This document shows, piece after piece, positions 16,682-25,985 of a DNA stretch of 64,000 bases. Position 1 is the stretch's first letter. The number at the start of each line of letters is the position of its first letter. The notes below the pieces were generated by a model. The model had not been told where the DNA came from, ran no database searches, and saw nothing but the letters and a program-made list of their open reading frames with translations. The position numbers and the translations under genes are program-made. This DNA is from Natrinema sp. DC36. Its GTDB lineage: Archaea; Halobacteriota; Halobacteria; Halobacteriales; Natrialbaceae. Location of the stretch: positions 2,976,001 to 3,040,000 of the forward strand of contig NZ_CP084472.1 of assembly GCF_020405225.1 (NCBI RefSeq), in the 5' to 3' direction.

Positions 16682-16934
16682 AGTAGTCACTACGGATACA
16701 TCGGTAGTTAGTGACGTTGGCGACCGGCCGTTCTCGAGTGGCGGAACCAATCGAGAAACGGCGGTGGTACAAGCGTAACGAGTGAATCGAAGGCCTCGGC
16801 ACTCATAGGGCTCGTCACCACCGGATGCCGAGTCCGGCTCGGAGCGGGTGCATCGTCATCGGCCACGCGATCCTACCGCCGTCGCTCCAAAGACGGTTTG
16901 GATTCGGCAGCGAAAACCATATCGAACCTCGGCC

Positions 16935-17159
16935 TTACCGGCCGCGTCCCGCGTCTTCGTTCGCGAAAGCCGCGTTCCACTCGTCGATCAGGTTCTCGAG
17001 TCGCCCCGTACTCTGCTGCGAGAACGTTCGGGGAGCGCGGTCGGTGGCCGTTCGCGGGTCCTCGGTGACGGCGCTCGAGGGAGCCGGTTGCGTTCGGGTC
17101 GCGGTTCGATTCGGTGTCGGTTCGGCGTCGGTCGTGGACTGCAGGCGTTGTGTGCTCAT
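16935..17159 (-). CDS. Small hypothetical protein
   Basis: A 74-residue frame from ATG 17159. The first 50 residues are Thr/Pro/Ser/Arg-rich and disordered; the last 25 form a likely amphipathic helix (GRLENLIDEWNAAFANEDAG). A minus-strand TATA-like TTTATAACC at about 17262-17270 would give a leader of about 80 nt. It is the only plausible gene in the 826-bp stretch between 16617 and 17442; the rest of that stretch has no gene. Family unknown. Confidence 0.4.
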   Translation of the reverse strand: MSTQRLQSTTDAEPTPNRTATRTQPAPSSAVTEDPRTATDRAPRTFSQQSTGRLENLIDEWNAAFANEDAGRGR

Positions 17160-17442
17160 GTCGGTCGGGTGTGGGATATCGTCGAAAATCGGTACTCGTC
17201 GGCAACGAATTCAGGCTGCTACGTGTACGACCGACATCTGTACTCACCCCTACTGAGCCCATGGTTATAAAAGTTCATGATAGATATGGTCTCTGCGGGT
17301 AGCTGCCTGAAAACAAGTGCCATGGAGCTGTTCGCACGGTCTGTCGCGGCCACCGACTCGCTCAAACCGCGGGTCGACGCTCGTTTCAGCCCGCACAAGT
17401 CCGATAGCTTGAGAACCCGTCCCCGTAATCACTCGAGTACTG

Positions 17443-18123
17443 ATGACTGGCGACGAGCGCGACGGCAACGCAGACGTCAGTTTCGTGGTGCCGGCGCGAA
17501 ACGAGGCGGACTACCTCCGGGGAACCCTCGCGAGCCTGACCGCGCTGGATACGGCCTACGAGTACGAGATACTCGTCGTCGACGGCGACTCGAGCGACAC
17601 GACCCGAGAGATCGCCCGCGAATACGACGCGACGGTCGTCCCCGAATCCGGCGGAGGGATCGCCGCGGCGCGGAACCTCGGGGCCGAACGCGCGTCCGGC
17701 GAGTGGCTGGCCTTCGTCGATGCGGACACGCGGGTGCGGGCGAACTATCTCACCGAACTGCTCGGCTTCGTCGAGGCCAACACGCTCGCGGCCGCCAGTT
17801 CCTACTGTCGGATCACCGGTCCCCGCCGAGCGAAGCTCATGGAAGTGACGATCAACCACGTCTTCTCGCGGCTCGAGCGGCCGATCCTGCCGGGGTTCAA
17901 CTGCTTCGTCCACCGGCGGGCCTTCGAGGAGATCGGTGGCTTTCCCGACGTGTCGAACGAGGACACGGCATTCAGCCGACGGCTCGCGCGCCGCTACCCG
18001 ACGGCCTACTGCCCGACCGTGCTGGTCGAAAGTTCGGGCCGGCGAATCTCCGAGGACGGGTTGACGGGGACGCTGTGGCATTACGCGCGACTCGACCTCG
18101 AGCGGCTCAGAGCGGAGTACTGA
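17443..18123 (+). CDS. Family 2 glycosyltransferase
   Basis: A 226-residue GT-A fold protein. The N-terminal strand DVSFVVPARNEADYLRGTLASL, the nucleotide-binding VVDGDSSDTT and the metal-binding motif FVDADTRV (about residues 88-95) are the family-2 hallmarks. A later GFNCFVHRRAFEEIGGFPDVSNEDTAFSRRLAR contains the ED-x-x-F-x-x-R acceptor-side motif. It has no transmembrane helix, so it probably acts at the inner face of the membrane, adding sugar to a lipid carrier or glycan. The substrate is unknown. Translation ends 73 bases before the PPOX-like gene. Confidence 0.9.
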   Translation: MTGDERDGNADVSFVVPARNEADYLRGTLASLTALDTAYEYEILVVDGDSSDTTREIAREYDATVVPESGGGIAAARNLGAERASGEWLAFVDADTRVRANYLTELLGFVEANTLAAASSYCRITGPRRAKLMEVTINHVFSRLERPILPGFNCFVHRRAFEEIGGFPDVSNEDTAFSRRLARRYPTAYCPTVLVESSGRRISEDGLTGTLWHYARLDLERLRAEY

Positions 18124-18196
18124 TCGAGGCCCGATCGCTCGCAACCTGCCGCTTCGAGGTCCCACTCTTTTACCGCTCGGCGTGGCCGATACCATC

Positions 18197-18583
18197 GTGT
18201 CGAACGTACCACCGGAGGCGGAACGCCTGCTCGAGAGCGAGCCGCTGATGGCCCATCTGGGAACCTGCGCCGAGGGACGGCCCCACGTCGCGCCGGTCTG
18301 GTACCGGTACGCGGACGGCGTCGTCGAGATCGTGACAACTGGTCGGAAGCTGGCGAATATCAGGAAGAATCCGCGGGTCGCCATCTCGGTACAGAACGAC
18401 GAGGCGGGGCACGCGCAGTGGATGGTATCGCTACTCGGCACGGCGACGGTCGTCGACGACGAAAGCGAGACGGCCGCGGCTCGCCGCCGGATCAACGAGA
18501 AGTACGACGCGGAGTCCGACGCGTACGCCGAAAACACGCTGGTCCGGATCGAGGTCGGCTCGGCGACGTACCAGACGTACTGA
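18197..18583 (+). CDS. PPOX-fold (pyridoxamine 5'-phosphate oxidase family) protein
   Basis: A 128-residue split-barrel protein: LMAHLGTCAEGRPHVAPVWYRYADGVVEIVTTGRKLANIRKNPRVAISVQ is the typical core (starting near residue 18). It resembles F420- or FMN-binding PPOX proteins. The GTG at 18197 is chosen over GTG 18182 because a TATA box TTTTAC (18168-18173) places transcription start at about 18196, so the mRNA would be leaderless from 18197. The other PPOX gene here (3963-4427) shares the WYRYxDG motif. Confidence 0.82.
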   Translation: MSNVPPEAERLLESEPLMAHLGTCAEGRPHVAPVWYRYADGVVEIVTTGRKLANIRKNPRVAISVQNDEAGHAQWMVSLLGTATVVDDESETAAARRRINEKYDAESDAYAENTLVRIEVGSATYQTY

Positions 18584-18632
18584 TGAGCGCTCGAACGAGG
18601 GAGGCGCTATCGCTCCCTCGAGCGCCGTGAAA

Positions 18633-19712
18633 TCAGTTTTCGAGCCGTTCTCGAGCGGCGGCGACCACGAGGGGCAGCGTGATCGTCGCGTCGGCGTACA
18701 CCGAGACGTTCTCGGCATCTTTTTCGAGTTTGCCCCACGAGCGGGCCTCGTCCAGCGTCGCGCCGGAGAGGCCGCCGGTCTGTTTGGGGTCCATCGTCAG
18801 CTGGACGGCGTAATCGTAGGCGTCGGGCGAGACGAGCATCGTCTGGAGGGTGAAGTTCTTGGGAACGCCGCCGCCGACGACGAACGCACCGGCTTCCTCC
18901 GCGTGGTAGGCGATGTCAGTCAGCGGCGTCATGTCAGCCAGCGCGTCCAGCGAGAAGGCCGACGTCTGGGAGTACATCCACGCCTGCAGGCCGAGCACGG
19001 AGTCCTGGATGGCGGGACAGTAGATCGGCACGTCGTTCTCGGACGCTGCGGCGGCGATCCCGGCGTCTTCCGCGATCTCGTCGCGTTCGTTCACCTCGGC
19101 GTTCGCCCGGCCGAGTTCCTCCGTGAGCCGCTGGATCGAGACGAGGTCCCCGTCTTCGCATTCGGCCTCGAGCACTGGGAAGACCTCCTCGCGGAGGTGC
19201 GACTCGAAGTCGGCGAAGAACTCCTGGGGGAGATAGACGTTGTAAATGCGGTCGACGCCCTCGTCGCGCAGCGTCTCGTCGTGTTCCCGTTCGGTCTTTC
19301 CCTCGGCGTGGACCGCGCCGTGGTGGTGTTTCCCGCCGATGGCCTCGATGGAATCGTGCGTGAGGTTCGCGCCGGTCGTGACGAGGACGTCGATGTAGCC
19401 GTCCCGAATCAGGTCGGCGACGATCGCTCGCATCCCCGTCGGGACCATCGCGCCCGCGAGGCCGAAGAAGACGGTCACGTCGTCATCGAACATCGCTTCG
19501 GTGACGTCGACGGCCTCGTGGAGGTCCGCCGCGCCGACGCCCGCGTTGCCGTACTCGTCCGCGAGTTCGCCGACCGTCATTCCGGCGCGGACCTCGGCGT
19601 GGCCGATCGGGTCGTGCGAGAAGGTCTCCCGGTCGGGGTCGTGGTGGTCGTTCGCCTCGTCGCCGGCGTCGGGAGCGTCGCTCCCGTTGTCGCCCTCGTG
19701 CTCGTCGCTCAT
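18633..19712 (-). CDS. dys: Deoxyhypusine synthase
   Basis: A 359-residue enzyme. After an acidic, disordered haloarchaeal N-terminus (first 35 residues) comes the conserved chain FFGLAGAMVPTGMRAIVADLI, TTGANLTHDSIEAIGG, IYCPAIQDSVLG and GGGVPKNFTLQT, which carries the active-site lysine region. It uses NAD and a polyamine (in archaea, spermidine or agmatine) to modify one lysine of aIF5A, starting hypusine formation; haloarchaea are thought to use agmatine. Cytoplasmic, probably tetrameric. It stands alone, convergent with the PPOX gene. Confidence 0.95.
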   Translation of the reverse strand: MSDEHEGDNGSDAPDAGDEANDHHDPDRETFSHDPIGHAEVRAGMTVGELADEYGNAGVGAADLHEAVDVTEAMFDDDVTVFFGLAGAMVPTGMRAIVADLIRDGYIDVLVTTGANLTHDSIEAIGGKHHHGAVHAEGKTEREHDETLRDEGVDRIYNVYLPQEFFADFESHLREEVFPVLEAECEDGDLVSIQRLTEELGRANAEVNERDEIAEDAGIAAAASENDVPIYCPAIQDSVLGLQAWMYSQTSAFSLDALADMTPLTDIAYHAEEAGAFVVGGGVPKNFTLQTMLVSPDAYDYAVQLTMDPKQTGGLSGATLDEARSWGKLEKDAENVSVYADATITLPLVVAAARERLEN

Positions 19713-19797
19713 GTCCTCGAGTGGGCGGGCGAGCGGTTTGAACGTCGCGGTCCAGCTCCGTCTCGCTGGTCCGCCGATGATCGGTTTCGACTCCGTG

Positions 19798-20109
19798 TCA
19801 CCCCTCGGGCTCGAGCGCCCCCGTCACGCTCCGTCGCCAGTAATCGACGGTGCGATACAGGAGATAGAGGATCGCGTTGAGCAGTCCGGTCAGTGCGAAG
19901 AGCGCGCCGAGTTGGGGACCGATCGTTTCGAAGAGGCTCCCCGGCCCGCCGATCTCGGCGATGCCGTAGGCGAAAAACGCGGCGATAACGCCCCAGACGA
20001 GCAAGATCGCGGCGATACGAGCGCCCTCCTCGACGTAGGTCGATACTGAGAGAGTCGTCGGCAGTGTCGATGACGAAGCCACGACGCGTCGTTTCGACGC
20101 GTCTGACAT
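19798..20109 (-). CDS. Small integral membrane protein, haloarchaeal
   Basis: A 103-residue protein with two hydrophobic segments, IAAILLVWGVIAAFFAYGI (about 30-48) and LGALFALTGLLNAILYLLY (about 66-84), a likely hairpin with a short basic C-terminus (RTVDYWRRS). ATG 20109 (MSDASKRR...) is selected; the longer frame to 20238 uses a GTG and is proline/glycine-rich noise that overlaps the Nif3-like gene. The hydrophobic pattern is typical of small haloarchaeal membrane proteins. No function can be assigned. Confidence 0.7.
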   Translation of the reverse strand: MSDASKRRVVASSSTLPTTLSVSTYVEEGARIAAILLVWGVIAAFFAYGIAEIGGPGSLFETIGPQLGALFALTGLLNAILYLLYRTVDYWRRSVTGALEPEG

Positions 20110-20192
20110 AACGGACGGGGTACCTGAAAGAGGGATTTCACCCATCCCCGCGACCGGCGTCGACTCCCCCGAGCCGGATCCAGGGACCGGTG

Positions 20193-20960
20193 CTACAGTC
20201 CCGTCGGCACGTCGAGGAAGGTCGTCTCGTGCCCCCACTCCTCGACCAGATCCCGCAGCGAACGCACGCCGAACGTCTCCGTCGCGTAGTGACCCGCGAG
20301 GAAGACGTGAATCCCGGCTTCACGGGCCTCGTGGTAGGCCTTTCCTTTCCCCTCGCCGGTCACCAGCGCGTCCGCGCCGGCGTCGACGGCCTCGTCGAGC
20401 CAGTCGACCCCGCTGCCGGTGACGATTGCGACATCCTCGATCTTGTCGGGGCCAAAAGCGAGGTGCTGGACGGGCTGGCCGCCGGTATCCAGATTGGTCT
20501 CGAGGCGCTCTTGGAGCTCGTCAGGGGTGTAGGAACCAGCTGCCGTTCCGCGCTGGCCGATGTGCTCGGAGCCGAGTTCGCCGAAGGGAGCGCGGTTCTC
20601 GAGTCCGAGCAGGTCGGCGACGCCGGCGGCGTTGCCCAGTTCCGGGTGCCCGTCCAGCGGGAGGTGCGAGACGTACAGCGCGAGGTCGTTCTCGATCAGG
20701 GGCGCGATTCGGTCGTACGTGCGGCCGGTCACGCGGTCGAAGCCGCCCCACGAGAGCCCGTGGTGGACGACCAGCAGGTCCGCGTCGGCCTCGACGGCGC
20801 GGTCTACCGTTTCGCGGACGCCGTCGACGGCGAACGCGACGCGATCGATATCGGCCTCCTCCGGGCCGACCTGCAGCCCGTTCGCGCTGGCGTCGACGTC
20901 GGCGTAGTCTGCGGTTCGAAGCTCTTCGTCGAGTCGATCGACGACGCTCGAGAGGTTCAT
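20193..20960 (-). CDS. Nif3-like dinuclear metal centre hexameric protein
   Basis: A 255-residue protein with the family's metal ligands: His66-His67 in LLVVHHGLSWG, and the C-terminal FLAGHYATETFGV with His and Glu. NIF3/YbgI proteins form toroidal hexamers holding a di-metal site; the reaction is uncertain, with a GTP cyclohydrolase-like or DNA-associated role proposed for some. Length matches the single-domain archaeal type. It starts 104 bases after the cytochrome oxidase stop, on the same strand. Confidence 0.9.
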   Translation of the reverse strand: MNLSSVVDRLDEELRTADYADVDASANGLQVGPEEADIDRVAFAVDGVRETVDRAVEADADLLVVHHGLSWGGFDRVTGRTYDRIAPLIENDLALYVSHLPLDGHPELGNAAGVADLLGLENRAPFGELGSEHIGQRGTAAGSYTPDELQERLETNLDTGGQPVQHLAFGPDKIEDVAIVTGSGVDWLDEAVDAGADALVTGEGKGKAYHEAREAGIHVFLAGHYATETFGVRSLRDLVEEWGHETTFLDVPTGL

Positions 20961-21063
20961 GTTCCGCCGTTCGACGGCGGACCCCTTGTATCCGGCTGAT
21001 TCCCAGCGGGACCGGGGCGGTTCGGGCGACCGCCGCGTGCGGAAAAAGCGGAAGAGGGGCGCG

Positions 21064-23535
21064 CTACATCAGGTAGAACAGCGGGAAGAGGATCACCCAG
21101 ACGATGTCGACGAAGTGCCAGTAGAGCCCGAAGTACTCGACCGGTCGATCGTCCTCGAGGTAGGCGTCGACGGTCACGATCCGGTAGATCATGAACGCCG
21201 CGATGAGCAGGCCGAGGATGACGTGGAGCGCGTGGAGGCCGGTCGTCACGAAGTACATCGAATACTGGAGGTCGGTGAACCAGTAGATATCGTGGGCGAA
21301 CTCCAGACTCCACTCGTAGCCCTTGACGGAGAGGAACGTGAGTCCGAGTAGCAGCGTGACCGCCATCGACGCCAGCAGCCCGCGCTTGTTCCCGCGTTCG
21401 GCCATCACCAGCGCGAGGATGACCGTGAAACTCGAGGTGAGCAGTACGTAGGTGTTGATCAGACCGATCGTCGCCGACGGCGGCACGGTCTCGATCTCGC
21501 CCCAGCCGGTGTGGAGCCGTATGAACACGTACGCCCCGATGACGGCACCGAAGACGACGACGTCCGAGGCCAGGAAGAACCAGACGCCGGTCTTCGTCGT
21601 GCCGACCCCCTCGAACGGCCAGCGCTCGGCGATGGCCATCTCGGGTGCGTTGAACTCCTCGCGCCCGTACTCGAAGAGCGTGACTCCCAGGATGCCGACG
21701 CCGACGAGCGAAAGCACGGGGTAGAGGATGTTCTCCGATCCGGCGGTGTTCCCGGCGAGTTCCACGCCACGTGCGGTCGCGAAGTCGACGACGAAGGGCG
21801 TCAGTCCCGACAGGCCGAGGAACGTGACGAACATGCCGATTCCGATTCCGAACGGCCAGATACTCGCGTGATCCTCGTGGTCCGCCTCGAGCGGCTCGGC
21901 CTGTCCGGTTCGCTCGTGAGCGACCGCACCGCCGTCGGCTGCCGTCGCGTCGTCGACGAACTGGAGCTCCCCGCTCGCATAGCTGGGCCGGTTCGGCCAG
22001 TTCTCGAGCGGCGGCGGCGACGTGGTCGCCCACTCGGCGGTCCGCGAGTACGCCCACGGGTTATCGGGCGCGTCGGGGCCCGAGACGAAACTCTTCGCGA
22101 GCGTGATGAAGACGAGCAGGACCGACGTGGCGATGACGAAGGCCCCGACAGTCGCCATCTGGTGGTAGAGTTCGGTCCCCTCCGGGAAGTGGAAGACGCG
22201 ACGGGGCGTCTCCCAGGCGAGGAACATCGGGAAGTACAGCAGGTTGAAACCGACGAAGTAGACGGCGAAGCTGAGCTTTCCGAGCCGTTCGTCGTACATT
22301 TTTCCGGTGAACTTGGGCCACCAGTAGTAGAGGCCGCCGATCAGCGCGGTGACCCCCGCAACCATGACGTAGTGGAAGTGCGCGACGACCCAGTAGGTCC
22401 CGCGGAACGAGTAGTCCAGCACGACGGCACCGAGGAAGACGCCGGTGATCCCGCCGATGATGAACAGCACGAGCGCGCCGAGATTAAACAGGAACGGCGT
22501 CGTAAAGCGCACGCGGCCCTTAACCATCGTGTAGATCAGCGCGAAGACCATCAGGTCGAAGGGCAGCGAGATGCCGATCGTCGTCGCCATAAAGAGCGTC
22601 TTGATCGGGAGGTTGATCGTCGTCAGGAACATGTGGTGCATCCAGACCAGGAAGGACTGCACCGCGACGAGCACCATCGCGATGATGACCCACTTCCGCC
22701 CGACGAGCCGCCGACCGCAGAAGGTTTGGAACGTCTCGAAGATGATCCCCAGCGCGGGGAAGAAGACGATGTAGACCTCCGGATGCCCGAAGAACCAGAA
22801 GATGTGTGCCCACAGCAGGCTCGAGCCCTGCTCCGGTGAGGAGAAGTACTGCGTGAGCAGGAGACGGTCAGTGAGCATGAGGATCAGCGCGGCCAGCAGC
22901 GCCGCGAAGGCAAAGAGCATCATCCAGACGGTCAGCAGCGTCGCCCACGTGAACAGCGGCATGTTCCACGTACCCATTCCCTCGGCGCGACAGCGGTGGA
23001 TCGTCGTCAGGAAATTCACCGAGCCGAGGGTGACCGACATGGTAAACAGGGCTAACGCGAGAATCGTCGTGTTACCACCCATCGTCAGCGTGTAGCCGGG
23101 GTTGTAGATCGGCACGTTCAGCGGCGCGTACATGTACCAACCGTTGGCCCACGTCGTCCCCTGAAAGAACGAGAACAGGACGAGGAGTCCCGAAAACAGG
23201 TAGAACCAGTAGCTCAGCGCGTTCAACCGCGGGAAGGCAAGATCCTTCGCCCCGATCTGGAGCGGGACGATATAGTTCGCGAAGCCGAAGCCAAAGGGCG
23301 AGATGAACCAGAACACCATCAACAGCCCGTGGATCGAGACCGACTGATTGTACTCGGTGTTGGTGAGGAGTCCGGTGCCGCCGAACTCCCAGAGGTGAGC
23401 GCGAAACAGCAATGCGAGGACGCCGCCGGCGACGAGGAAGAACAGCGCCGTCGCCAGATAGAGAAGGCCGACGTCCTTGTGATTGGTCGTCACCAGCCAC
23501 CGCTTGATCGTCGTCCGCGGTGGAAAATCACTCAT
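21064..23535 (-). CDS. coxA: Cytochrome c oxidase subunit I+III fusion, A-type heme-copper oxidase
   Basis: An 823-residue fusion. Residues 1 to about 500 are subunit I: His69 (SIHGLLMVFWF) and His388 bind the low-spin heme, His386 the high-spin heme, and His251, His300 and His301 bind CuB; Tyr255 in GHPEVY is the cross-linked tyrosine of A-type enzymes. A loop rich in Asp and Pro joins to residues 560-823, which have the seven-helix subunit III pattern (WPFEGVGTTKTGVWFFLASD; GLHALHVILGL; YWHFVDIVWVILFPLFYL). It reduces O2 to water and pumps protons. Subunit II is not encoded nearby. I+III fusions are known in haloarchaea. A short coupled frame lies directly upstream. Confidence 0.95.
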   Translation of the reverse strand: MSDFPPRTTIKRWLVTTNHKDVGLLYLATALFFLVAGGVLALLFRAHLWEFGGTGLLTNTEYNQSVSIHGLLMVFWFISPFGFGFANYIVPLQIGAKDLAFPRLNALSYWFYLFSGLLVLFSFFQGTTWANGWYMYAPLNVPIYNPGYTLTMGGNTTILALALFTMSVTLGSVNFLTTIHRCRAEGMGTWNMPLFTWATLLTVWMMLFAFAALLAALILMLTDRLLLTQYFSSPEQGSSLLWAHIFWFFGHPEVYIVFFPALGIIFETFQTFCGRRLVGRKWVIIAMVLVAVQSFLVWMHHMFLTTINLPIKTLFMATTIGISLPFDLMVFALIYTMVKGRVRFTTPFLFNLGALVLFIIGGITGVFLGAVVLDYSFRGTYWVVAHFHYVMVAGVTALIGGLYYWWPKFTGKMYDERLGKLSFAVYFVGFNLLYFPMFLAWETPRRVFHFPEGTELYHQMATVGAFVIATSVLLVFITLAKSFVSGPDAPDNPWAYSRTAEWATTSPPPLENWPNRPSYASGELQFVDDATAADGGAVAHERTGQAEPLEADHEDHASIWPFGIGIGMFVTFLGLSGLTPFVVDFATARGVELAGNTAGSENILYPVLSLVGVGILGVTLFEYGREEFNAPEMAIAERWPFEGVGTTKTGVWFFLASDVVVFGAVIGAYVFIRLHTGWGEIETVPPSATIGLINTYVLLTSSFTVILALVMAERGNKRGLLASMAVTLLLGLTFLSVKGYEWSLEFAHDIYWFTDLQYSMYFVTTGLHALHVILGLLIAAFMIYRIVTVDAYLEDDRPVEYFGLYWHFVDIVWVILFPLFYLM

Positions 23536-23651
23536 CGAACCCCACCTCCTGACCGGCGCCTCGAGTAGACATCGTCTCGGAACGTGGCAGGGCCGGTTTC
23601 GCCCGCGAACCCACGGTCGAAACGGCTCTCCGAACGCGCGACGAGATACAT
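23532..23651 (-). CDS. Possible small leader ORF coupled to the oxidase gene
   Basis: A 39-residue reading frame from ATG 23651 (MYLVARSESRFDRGFAGE...) ends in TGA overlapping the ATG of the cytochrome oxidase gene (ATGA at 23532-23535). It is Arg/Gly/Ser-rich with no recognisable domain. The 4-bp overlap is the same coupling used by real operons in this window, but the peptide looks low in information. Could be a leader peptide or chance. Confidence 0.3.
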   Translation of the reverse strand: MYLVARSESRFDRGFAGETGPATFRDDVYSRRRSGGGVR

Positions 23652-23771
23652 AGTCAACACTTCCTCTGCACGATTTGTCGTATCAAAGTATCCGGCGCAG
23701 TTGCAGGCAGTACTTGCCATCCGGTGACGACGCTGGGATCAAATCGCGCGATATCGCGCCGATCGCCGTCG

Positions 23772-24602
23772 TTATCGGCCGCTCGAGTCCCCACTCAGTC
23801 CGGGATAGTCGGCGACGATCCCGTCGACGCCGGCCGCCGCGAGTTGGTCGAACTGGACCCAATTCGTCGCCGTCCAGACGTTGACCGCTCGCCCCGCCGC
23901 GCGGGCCGCCTCGAGGACGTCGATATCGGGTTCCCCCGCCGAAAAGCCGGCGTACGTCGTTCCGGCGAGTTCCGTCCCGATGATCGCGTTCCGCGGCGGG
24001 TGGATCGCCTCGCAGTCGTAGCGGCGCGCGATCTCGAGGCCGGCCTCGAGATCGTCCCACACCAGCGGTGCTGCAGCGTAGTCGGCGACCTCGCGCAGCG
24101 CCGCGATCGCTCCCTCGCAAAACGACGAGAAGAGGAGTTCGCCGCGGAAGGCCTCGCAGTCGGCGACGACGCGCTCGACGAACGGCAGCCAGACCTCGCA
24201 GCGCTCGGCGCGTTCGCTCCCCGAAAGCGACTCGCCGACCCGCAGGTCCGATCGGCCGGGCGTCTTCAGTTCGACGTTGAGACCCACCGTCTCGGGGACG
24301 GCCTCGAGCACGTCCGCGAGCGTCGGCACCGTCGCGTCGGTGCCGAGGACGCGCGCCGATCGAAGCTCCGCGAGCGGCGTCTCCCACACGAGCCCTGTAG
24401 CGTCGGTCAGTGGCCGGCCGTCGCGGACCCCCTCGAGGTGCTCGTCGTGGACGACGACCGGGGTTCCGCAGGCGGCCGGCTGGACGTCGATCTCGAGCAT
24501 CGCGGTCTCGTCGCGGTCGGCCGCTCGAGTCACCGCCTCGATCGTGTTCTCGGGTGCGACGCCGGCGTAGCCGCGGTGAGCGATGACGGCGGGGCGTGCC
24601 AT
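23772..24602 (-). CDS. Glycerophosphodiester phosphodiesterase
   Basis: A 276-residue TIM-barrel protein with the GDPD signature VIAHRGYAGVAPENT (residues 6-20: HRG...PENT), EIDVQ (metal-binding Glu/Asp), VVVHDEHLEGVRDG (second His) and the C-terminal VNVWTATNWVQFDQLAAAGVDGIVADYP. It hydrolyses glycerophosphodiesters to glycerol phosphate and an alcohol. There is no signal peptide, so it probably handles internal phospholipid breakdown products. The ATG at 24602 begins directly with the first barrel strand. A single gene, divergent from the small coiled-coil gene at 24710. Confidence 0.93.
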   Translation of the reverse strand: MARPAVIAHRGYAGVAPENTIEAVTRAADRDETAMLEIDVQPAACGTPVVVHDEHLEGVRDGRPLTDATGLVWETPLAELRSARVLGTDATVPTLADVLEAVPETVGLNVELKTPGRSDLRVGESLSGSERAERCEVWLPFVERVVADCEAFRGELLFSSFCEGAIAALREVADYAAAPLVWDDLEAGLEIARRYDCEAIHPPRNAIIGTELAGTTYAGFSAGEPDIDVLEAARAAGRAVNVWTATNWVQFDQLAAAGVDGIVADYPGLSGDSSGR

Positions 24603-24709
24603 ACCGGATCGACGGGGAGCCGGGTAACGAAACCTGTGGGTCGGCCGCGAGTCGCCAACGTGGCGCTTCCCGGCCGGCCTTTGATGCGTGTTCCCCGCGA
24701 ACCGCCGCT

Positions 24710-24967
24710 ATGACCGAGACCACGCTCGCGGGCGTCGAGCGCGCGCTCGATCGCGCGGACGACCTCGAGACCGAGGAGGCCGTCTCCGTCCTGCGAACGG
24801 CCCGACAGGACCTGCGAAATCTGGGGACCGACGCCGACGTGGACGAGCAGCGGCGGCAGGAACTCGAGGACCGACTCGAGCAGCGGATCCGCGAGGTGAC
24901 CGAGCGCGACGCCTACGACGGCGGGCTGGGCGCGGCGATGAACCCGACCGAGGACGACGCGCCGTAG
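24710..24967 (+). CDS. Small helical (coiled-coil) protein, haloarchaeal
   Basis: An 85-residue protein that is almost entirely helical by appearance: GVERALDRADDLETEEAVSVLRTARQDL and DEQRRQELEDRLEQRIREVTERDAYDG form heptad-like amphipathic helices, followed by a short tail (MNPTEDDAP). It is strongly acidic. ATG 24710 (MTETTLAGVERAL) marks where the coding pattern starts. No domain was recognised; similar short proteins are common in haloarchaeal genomes. It precedes npdG by 179 bases. Confidence 0.65.
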   Translation: MTETTLAGVERALDRADDLETEEAVSVLRTARQDLRNLGTDADVDEQRRQELEDRLEQRIREVTERDAYDGGLGAAMNPTEDDAP

Positions 24968-25146
24968 TCACACCCGTCGCAGTCGGACGTGTGGTGGCCC
25001 GTTCGGACTCGTCACCCGAGGACCGATGTCGGTCCACTCGAGGGCGGGCGACGTTCCCCTCTCTCGCGTTCAGTCTCCCGTCCGAGAACCCGGCGATATC
25101 GGCCGATCTCCGGCCCTTTTATTCGGGTGCCCTCCCGAGAGTAGGT

Positions 25147-25815
25147 ATGCGAATTGCACTGCTCGGCGGCACCGGCGACATCGGCGAAGGGCTCGCACTG
25201 CGGTTTGCCCGGGACACGGACCACGAGATCCTCATCGGCTCGAGGGATCCCGAGAAGGCTCGCGACGCGGTCGCGGAGTACGAAGACGAACTCGAGGCGC
25301 GCGGTGCCGACGCCGACGTCAAGGGCTTCGGCAACGAGATGGCGGCCGATCGAGCCGACGTCGTCATTCTCAGCGTCCCGCCGTACTACGTCGGCGACAC
25401 CGTCGAAGCGGTCGCCGACAGTCTCGACGCGGAGACGGTCCTCGTGACGCCCGCGGTCGGTATGCAGGGCGACGAGGACGGCCTGCACTACCACCCGCCG
25501 TCGGCGGGCAGCGTCACCGAACTCGTCGCCGGGCGGGCCCCCGACGAAGTGCCGGTCGTCGGCGCGTTCCACAACCTCGCGGCCGACGCGCTGTCGAACC
25601 TCGATAACGACCTCGGGCTCGACACGCTCGTCGTCGCGGACGACGACGACGCGAAAGAGACCGTCCTGTCGATCGCGAACGAGATCGACGGCCTGCGCGC
25701 GCTCGAGGCCGGACCGCTGGCTAACGCGGCCGAAGTCGAGAGCGTTACGCCGCTGGTCATCAACATCGCGAAGTACAACGAAGATATGCACGACGTCGGC
25801 GTGAAGTGGCTCTAG
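25147..25815 (+). CDS. npdG: NADPH-dependent F420 reductase
   Basis: A 222-residue Rossmann protein starting MRIALLGGTGDIGEGLALRFARDTDHEILIGSRDPEKA, which is the typical Fno/NpdG N-terminus with the GGTGDIG dinucleotide site and SRDPEKA for NADP 2'-phosphate contact. Later ADVVILSVPPYYVGDTV and GAFHNLAADAL (F420 side) also fit. It transfers hydride between NADPH and coenzyme F420, so it supplies F420H2 to enzymes such as the LLM oxidoreductase at 46517. A TATA-like CTTTTATTCG at 25114-25123 is about 27 nt before the ATG, suggesting a leaderless mRNA. Confidence 0.93.
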   Translation: MRIALLGGTGDIGEGLALRFARDTDHEILIGSRDPEKARDAVAEYEDELEARGADADVKGFGNEMAADRADVVILSVPPYYVGDTVEAVADSLDAETVLVTPAVGMQGDEDGLHYHPPSAGSVTELVAGRAPDEVPVVGAFHNLAADALSNLDNDLGLDTLVVADDDDAKETVLSIANEIDGLRALEAGPLANAAEVESVTPLVINIAKYNEDMHDVGVKWL

Positions 25816-25985
25816 ACGGCGTCGGCTGAGCCGATGCGACCACTTCCTGGTTCGATCCACTCGCGTTCTCACGGTTCGACCCGCTCGAGGAGCACCTGCG
25901 CCTCGAGCGATCGCGCCGAGCGAACGCGGCCGGCGCGGTCGCTCGTCGATCACGAAAACGGGAAGAAATCGCCCGTACGCGTCGT

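Noticed and set aside
16825-17270. Two overlapping plus-strand frames of about 140 codons
   Set aside because: Arg/Ser-rich, no fold; a small minus-strand frame with a TATA box fits better.
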